From: Icerya purchasi
Lineage: Eukaryota > Arthropoda > Insecta > Hemiptera > Monophlebidae
Direction of reading: 5' to 3'
NCBI GenBank assembly: GCA_039619475.1
Contig: CM077116.1
Location: 376,514,188 to 376,578,187 of the forward strand
Length of the DNA: 64,000 bases
Under the pieces are notes generated by a model. It was given only the letters and a program-made list of their open reading frames with translations, ran no database searches and was not told the DNA's origin. Shown here in pieces: positions 59,154 through 64,000 of the stretch. A program made the position numbers and the translations under genes. Each line of letters starts with the position of its first letter. The first letter of the stretch is position 1.

Positions 59154-59189
59154 GGGAACCCACAGACGGGCTAGTGCCTTGTGGGACCC
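59154..59189 (+). other. 3' UTR hairpin of LINE family D
   Basis: GGG-AA-CCCACA ... TGTGGG-A-CCC pairs as a two-part stem with an inner GGC-TAGT-GCC. It sits 11 bases before the poly(A). In several LINEs a 3' stem-loop is the RNA site bound by the RT; that role here is inference. Confidence 0.6.
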
Positions 59190-59196
59190 GCAAATT

Positions 59197-59233
<37 letters not shown>

Positions 59234-59272
59234 AGGGGTAGCCCAAGAATTACGTTGTAATTAATATAATAC

Positions 59273-59561
59273 CATCAGATCCTGGACCGGTAAAGTAGCA
59301 AGTGTAATTCCTTAATGATGCCATTCCTCTTTCCGAAAATTTCCGACCAAATCTGGATAATTAAAAATTTTATTCACAAACCGATACAGAATTTTTTAAT
59401 AAATGCGAAAATGGTACAGACTATTGTAGTTTTTTACTTTCGCATTCGAGTACGTTTATACAGCGACTCTCCCCCGATTGTTTTTCTTCATTTATCGTTC
59501 GTATTGCTTTTTACCGATTGAAATTTCACCTTCCCTACTTCGAGATTTGCCTCATTTCGGC
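59273..59561. other. Non-coding spacer
   Basis: Nothing recognised. Confidence 0.4.
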
Positions 59562-60035
59562 CGTGGACACCCGAATTGCGCACCAACACTTCACACAGTG
59601 ACAAGTCGGACTCGAATTGCGCACCGACCCGAAATAGCCCACCTGCTGAGAACTTAAATTGCGCACCGCTTTAAAAAAAAAATACTCCGGATTTTATAAA
59701 ATTGAAAAAGGAATAAAATCAGTAAAAGTGTGTCGTTCTATCAATGACTTCCAAACTGTGTTATCATATCTCGATGGGAGGAACGTTTGCTATTTGGAAT
59801 AACATTTCGGTTGTTTAGAAAAAAACTCCTTAAGGACTGGCGAAAAATAGGCTATTGTTTAAGTATACGATGATGCGTAAAAATGTTGAGCGGCCATTGA
59901 ACATTCAAATGTTATAAAGCGGCCATCAGTTTTGGGTATCACTGAGTCCAACAAATATCATGATCCCGGTGCCGCTTTCGTTCGTTTTTTTGTATTTCAT
60001 ACCGGCAAACCTCCGGGGCGCAATTCGAGTGTCGC
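59562..60035. mobile_element. MITE-like element with TIRs and possible 9-bp TSD
   Basis: Left end GGACACCCGAATTGCGCACC (59,565-59,584) and right end, as complement, GACACTCGAATTGCGCCCC (60,015-60,033), differ at two positions over 19 bases. Both ends are flanked by CATTTCGGC (59,553-59,561 and 60,036-60,044) in direct orientation. The motif AATTGCGCACC recurs inside the left end at about 59,614-59,625 and 59,657-59,668. It has no ORF. A 9-bp duplication with repeated subterminal motifs is compatible with a MULE-type element, but the superfamily is not established. Confidence 0.55.
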
Positions 60036-61137
60036 CATTTCGGCTCTAGGTTATTTTAAGGTTCCTGATCCGACGACACCACAGAAGTTACCCGTGAAGG
60101 CGAACTTCAAGAGGAACAAAACTGACTCAAAAATATTCTTTTCAGGTCCATTGGGTTTGCTATACCACGAACAGAGTTTAGTTTTGTGATACCTGATCAA
60201 GTGCGACTCGTATTATTATAATTCTTATAATATTGCTTTTTCTTCTTCGTTAACCGTATCATTTCCTTAGCCAGATCAGGTACGAATTTCTGTTTACTTA
60301 GCAGAACGATCTTGTTTATAATCACTCGAATTGCAGTGTTGGAAGTTGAGGCCGCCAACTCCAATTCGCTGTAGATAATCGAAAAATACATATATAAAGT
60401 GCTTGCTTTTCAACAATTTCGAACTAACATGTTGTCGTTTTTTTTGGTCGTTAAATGGTCCGCGGTAATTCTGATATAATTCCATTTTCTGTTCACAGGA
60501 TGTGACACGATTATGCGTCCAATCGCACCAGAATCTCGCCGGTCCGGAAATTTTCGTTGGAAGAATTGGAAGTCATAGCGAAGAAATGAAACGTGCGTTT
60601 CCGGCGGATTGTACTTTTTAACGGTGAACGTCGGTTGACTATGACGTGCATCGTTCAAAGTACAACCGTAAGAAGCGTCTACGTCACCGACGCTATCCGG
60701 CATGCAGTCGCAACAAAATCAAATCGAACTGTTTCTCGAACATCTAAATACGCGTAACACATTGTCTTTAAAACTCATTTTTATAAAATCCGAATTTGTA
60801 CATAATATGTGTGGGTGTGTATGTGTATTTTTTTCGCGAATCGAAATTCACTTAGTAGCGTGTTCTCAAAAGAAGTTTAACGGACAGCTCTGGAAAGTTA
60901 AAGCATTATCGGTGTGTATGATTTGAAATTGCAAAATCTTCATTAAATGTCAAAAACTGGATATAGTATGAGAATGTAATTATTTGTGTATCTATTTTTT
61001 TTACTTCTTTAAATGACTGTACGCCGTAATGAATCGGAATTATTATAAAGCGACTCTAAAGATTTTCGTAAAGGCTATTTAGAAGTCAGTTATAACAGCA
61101 TTTGGAATTCTGTTTTGATCGTATTTTGAAAAAGACA
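60036..61137. other. Non-coding stretch
   Basis: No recognisable gene. A 97-codon minus-strand frame (60,410-60,703) has no known similarity. Confidence 0.4.
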
Positions 61138-61317
61138 AAAAATAAATAAATAAATTCTCGTGTAACATTAAATGTTTATGATGATGATTTTCGCGTTCCG
61201 AATTATATAATAATGCTTCCGCTCTCAAAAATAAAATAAATAAATTCTCGTGTAACATTAAAATTTTTGATGATGATTTTCGTGTTCCGAATTGTATAAT
61301 AATGCTCCCTCTTTCGA
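61138..61317. repeat. 90-bp tandem duplication
   Basis: Two head-to-tail units, about 61,138-61,227 and 61,228-61,317, share AAATAAATTCTCGTGTAACA, GATGATGATTTTCG and GTTCCGAATT.TATAATAATGCT with only a few differences. Confidence 0.85.
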
Positions 61318-62429
61318 TATTAAAAAAGATTCACTCATTTCCAAAAAATCGTTTCCTCCAGAAAATCAAAGCATATTTCGGTATAACCTCGGGTGTCAAA
61401 ATTTCTTGGAAAAACATGTTTAGAAAAAAAGGAGAATTATTAAAATTTTTGAAAAATTTCGGAACCGTTCATTCATTCGGAAGTTTTATAAATGAAACAT
61501 AAAACGACGACGGTATTTGTACATTATTATTAATCCAGTTTTAATTTGTCTCTTTTGCGGAAAAACTCGATAAAAAAAAAATGTATGACTCTTTAATGAT
61601 ATGGCGGTAACGATTTATTTAAAATAACAAAGTCAACCATGACCGGACAAACTTAACTCCGCTACTAATTCAAAAGATGACCCCCCCCCCGGGTAAATAT
61701 AAAAAATTCACACGTTATTATCGTTACTTATTTACTAACTTTTTATTGTAATTTACGTTATCGGCGAATTTAAATATATGCTTCGAATTACGTTATTGGT
61801 ACGTGGAAGTAATGTATTAAACGTCACAAAAATAGAGTAGGCCTATTTAATTTATCGCGTTGCCTTTACGGAAAAAAATTACACAAAAAAAAACAAAAAA
61901 AAAAGCCCCCTGTGTTTGTTTACATCTTATCACTTCAGTTGCCAACTGTGAATTAACTAGAATATAGATTAAATCTTTTCGGATCTCAGCTATATATTTA
62001 CTTTAATTGTGTGAAAATACGAATCGCTTTCATTTTGAAGAGATTAATTGCTTGCGACCTGCGCAGTTTATTTTCGTGACGCTTGGCAATGTGATTCGCT
62101 TGCTTCAACTCCTGCTGTGCAGTGTTTTAAAAGATGTAGTAAGAAACAAAAGTTCTCTGTAGCCATGAAAAAAATTGTGGGCAACTATCACAGGCGTGAG
62201 GGTTTCGGAAACAAAAATATAATCAACGGAGAAATTGAGCTCAAAAATGGGCGGTCATTTTTCAGTTATTTCCATTCCTTTTTCAGTAACAAAAAAAAAA
62301 AAGAAGAAAGATGGATGGATACCGGAGATCTTATTTAGGCTATCGCATCCTCACCAAGCGTCTTCTACTTACGTCTTGTACTCTTATTCATTCCTTTTTT
62401 TTTTAATTTATAAGAACTAGCGTTTTACG
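61318..62429. other. Non-coding stretch with poly(C)
   Basis: A 10-C run lies at 61,681-61,690. From about 62,320 the pyrimidine-rich character of the following LINE begins. No gene supported. Confidence 0.4.
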
Positions 62430-63090
62430 CCTATGAAAATCCCTGTTTTAGCTTTGATTTCCCGTCGCCTTAGTTCCTTTTGGCCTTACACAATCTCAGG
62501 TAATAATCTCTCTGCTTTTTCCTTTATCTTTGCCGATCTCTGCCATTCTCCCAACGATTTTTTTGTACCTTCACTTTCCAAATCCCTTCCTCAAGCAATA
62601 ATTCAACAGCAATTCAACAACAATTCAACAGCATTATCAATTCCCAATTTCCATCGCATGTAACCATTTTCACAGATGGCTCCAGAGGATCTCATGGTGT
62701 TGGAGCTTCTCTTATCCTTCCAGATTTCAACTTATCTGAATCATTTCGTCTTCCTTCTTTCTGTTCTACCTTTATAAACGAATTAATAACCATCATCCTA
62801 CGCTCCATTATCTTCATTTCCTCCAATCCGCTGTTTTCTAATTATTTGTTCATTTCAGACTCCATGAGTGTGTTCTTCAAGCGTTTAGCTTTCCTTTTCC
62901 TGATCACTCTTCCGATTTAATCATACTTCGCATACGCTATCTTGTCCATTTTCTTCTCTTCTCACTACTCCATCTGTGTTGATTTGCTGTGGGTTCCCAG
63001 CCATATGGGCATTAAAGATAACGAAATGAGTAATTTTTTGGCTCGAGTTGCTGCTTCCTCTCGTTTCTCTTTTTAAAAATTTCCATCCTC
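62430..63090 (+). pseudogene. LINE RNase H domain, readable in one frame
   Basis: In a single frame: VTIFTDGSRGSHGVGASLIL (62,660-62,719; first catalytic Asp in FTDGS), FINELITI (about 62,770; expected Glu of the TAEL block), ISDSMSVFFK (about 62,845; second Asp in SDS), an in-frame stop near 62,918, then VDLLWVPSHMGIKDNEMSNFLAR (62,978-63,046; the last block, with Asn in place of the final catalytic Asp). This is the most complete RNase H domain in the window. The preceding 200 bases are probably the RT-RNase H linker. The domain would degrade the RNA strand of the hybrid; the stop and lost Asp show decay. Confidence 0.75.
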
Positions 63091-63870
63091 TCGAAAATGC
63101 ACATGATTTTGTTTAAATGAGTTGATTTCACTTTTTGCACGAGGAAAAACTTAAAAGCTTGTTATTCCAATATATCCATTATTCTTTACAAATTCATAGT
63201 TTAGTCGAATACGATATGAATCGGAATACATTCTGAATTTGAATACTGTTTGTTCACCTGGTGTAAACCTCATTTCGTATCCGGCTCCCCGGTTCGAAAG
63301 ACTAGCCGAATTCTTGCAATTAATGCTGAATTGTGCGTTCTTTCTTTATCAGTACGCGGATGATCTTGGATAAAGGGCTTATAATGAAACCTTTCTCCTC
63401 AAAAAATTTAATTCGCACGTTCCTAACAACCACATTCAACAGAAGCTCTGTTATTTACCGAAGACTTAATCAATTCTGCGCACACATTGTACCATACAAG
63501 AGAAACTTTCTTCTTTTTCTTACTCTTGTTTGTCGTTCTCTCCGTATAATTATTTACTTTACCCCTTCTTCTGAAGCTACCCGCTCTTCGGTTATCAGAA
63601 GCGAATTTAATAATGTAGAATTCTTTGTTCCTTTCTCACATTCATATCTGTACAGATGATTTGAAAGGACCCTCTCTGCTTTGTAATCGCACAATCCGAA
63701 TCCTCAAATTTCCTTCCTTCTCTTTCGTTTAGTTTTTAATTTTCTGCGCAATCTTTTTCTACTTCTAATTTCCTCGTCCTTCTACACCTTAGTCAAGACT
63801 CCGATTTCACGAATGCACTAGAAGCAAACTCTTGCGCGCACTCATCGTTTACTTTTTCTATCCTTTCCTA
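63091..63870 (+). other. Pyrimidine-rich stretch after the RNase H domain
   Basis: The C/T bias continues, but I cannot read the CRLR or NHxFFEC blocks here. A stray YADD at about 63,350 is not in RT context. It may be a separate decayed LINE. Confidence 0.35.
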
Positions 63871-64000
63871 TTAATCCCCTCGTTCTTTCCTAACTAACTT
63901 CCTGTCGGCTCCCAGTCATAAACTGAAGGCAATGAAAAAGCTCGCCTCTTCTGAAATTCCTAACTGGCAGATATACGGCTGCTGATAACGAATATTTTGC
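63871..64000 (+). pseudogene. Second LINE RNase H fragment, cut by window end
   Basis: The frames read APSH followed, after a one-base shift, by TEGNEKARLF (about 63,913-63,960). This resembles the WVPSHxGIxGNEKAD block that ends an RNase H domain. Upstream blocks were not found, and the copy continues beyond the window. Confidence 0.45.

Larger units (their letters stand above)
55066..59231 (+). mobile_element. LINE family D (CR1/L2-like), near-complete
   Basis: About 4.2 kb from the break in the Helentron-like repeat to the end of the poly(A). Order: short 5' UTR, ORF1 (55,110-55,550), 247-bp spacer, ORF2 (55,798-58,755), compound (TAA/CAA) microsatellite, 3' UTR with a hairpin (59,154-59,189), poly(A) of 31 A (59,201-59,231). 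ORF2 with endonuclease and RT but no RNase H fits Jockey/CR1/L2-group LINEs. No target duplication is evident. Both ORFs are open, which makes this the only TE here that might still be active. Confidence 0.85.
54840..59272 (-). mobile_element. Helentron/DINE-like element, copy C, interrupted by a LINE
   Basis: The two parts 54,840-55,065 and 59,232-59,272 together match copy B from its 3' end (AACTCGGTCATTTTGACCTCG) to its 5' tip (GGGGTAGCCCAAGAATTACGTTGTAATTA, core). The LINE at 55,066-59,231 lies between them. Relative to copy B about 30-50 bases are missing at the break. The terminal palindrome reads GGTC-atttt-GACC here against GGCC-atttt-GGCC in copy B, a paired change that keeps the stem. 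Confidence 0.65.

Noticed and set aside
63330..63365. YADD-like peptide suggesting a reverse transcriptase
   Set aside because: A stop follows two codons later and no other RT block is found in the expected order.
1..64000. CRISPR array, bacterial operon or prophage
   Set aside because: The window is eukaryotic in character, and no regularly spaced repeats or prokaryotic gene arrangement were seen.

Overview
This is a eukaryotic, strongly AT-rich window. It has long non-coding stretches, frequent CpG dinucleotides even in AT-rich DNA, many A/T homopolymers and microsatellites, and a dense, old transposable-element (TE) load. The element mix is a mauritiana-like mariner, RNase H-bearing LINEs, a Jockey-like LINE, Penelope-like elements with GIY-YIG, Helentron/DINE-like repeats and several tRNA-derived SINEs. 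That mix points to an arthropod. The CpG-rich, AT-rich style is reminiscent of Hymenoptera, but no host protein I recognise is present to fix the species, so the taxonomic call is inference.

Layout. Positions 1-11,000 are mostly non-coding, with one LINE 3' end (730-918), a CpG-rich island (about 2,990-4,330), microsatellites and a SINE fragment. From 11,000 to 17,000 there are two or three LINE 3' ends, a Penelope-like GIY-YIG remnant (13,841-14,430) and tRNA-derived SINE pieces. A second GC/CpG-rich island lies at about 17,900-18,480. Positions 20,000-28,200 are TE-dense: a foldback inverted-repeat element (21,957-22,338), LINE remnants on both strands, a Helentron/DINE-like copy (23,796-24,076) and a broken mariner with both terminal repeats (26,917-28,012). 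Positions 30,000-45,700 hold SINEs, a second Penelope-like copy on the minus strand, several LINE 3' ends, another Helentron-like copy (39,722-40,141), a Jockey-like LINE tail, and a SINE inserted inside an RNase H fragment with a perfect 12-bp target-site duplication. A third GC-rich patch is at about 47,240-47,690. Positions 48,800-50,790 carry a decayed LINE endonuclease/RT region fused to a Penelope 3' end.

The best-preserved genes belong to a near-complete non-LTR retrotransposon (55,066-59,231). It has a 146-codon ORF1 with an unusual cysteine cluster and an intact 985-aa ORF2 with apurinic-type endonuclease and reverse transcriptase. A compound microsatellite, a 3' hairpin and a poly(A) tail follow. 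It sits inside a Helentron-like repeat, which itself follows a SINE. Downstream are a MITE-like element (59,562-60,035), a 90-bp tandem duplication and another RNase H-LINE remnant that runs off the window end.

How the genes relate: only the TE genes can be assigned roles. ORF2 of the intact LINE would nick target DNA and reverse-transcribe its own RNA, and SINEs of this kind depend on LINE enzymes supplied in trans. I could not confirm any host protein-coding exon. The GC-rich islands are the best candidates for host promoters or first exons, and most of the rest is probably intronic or intergenic.
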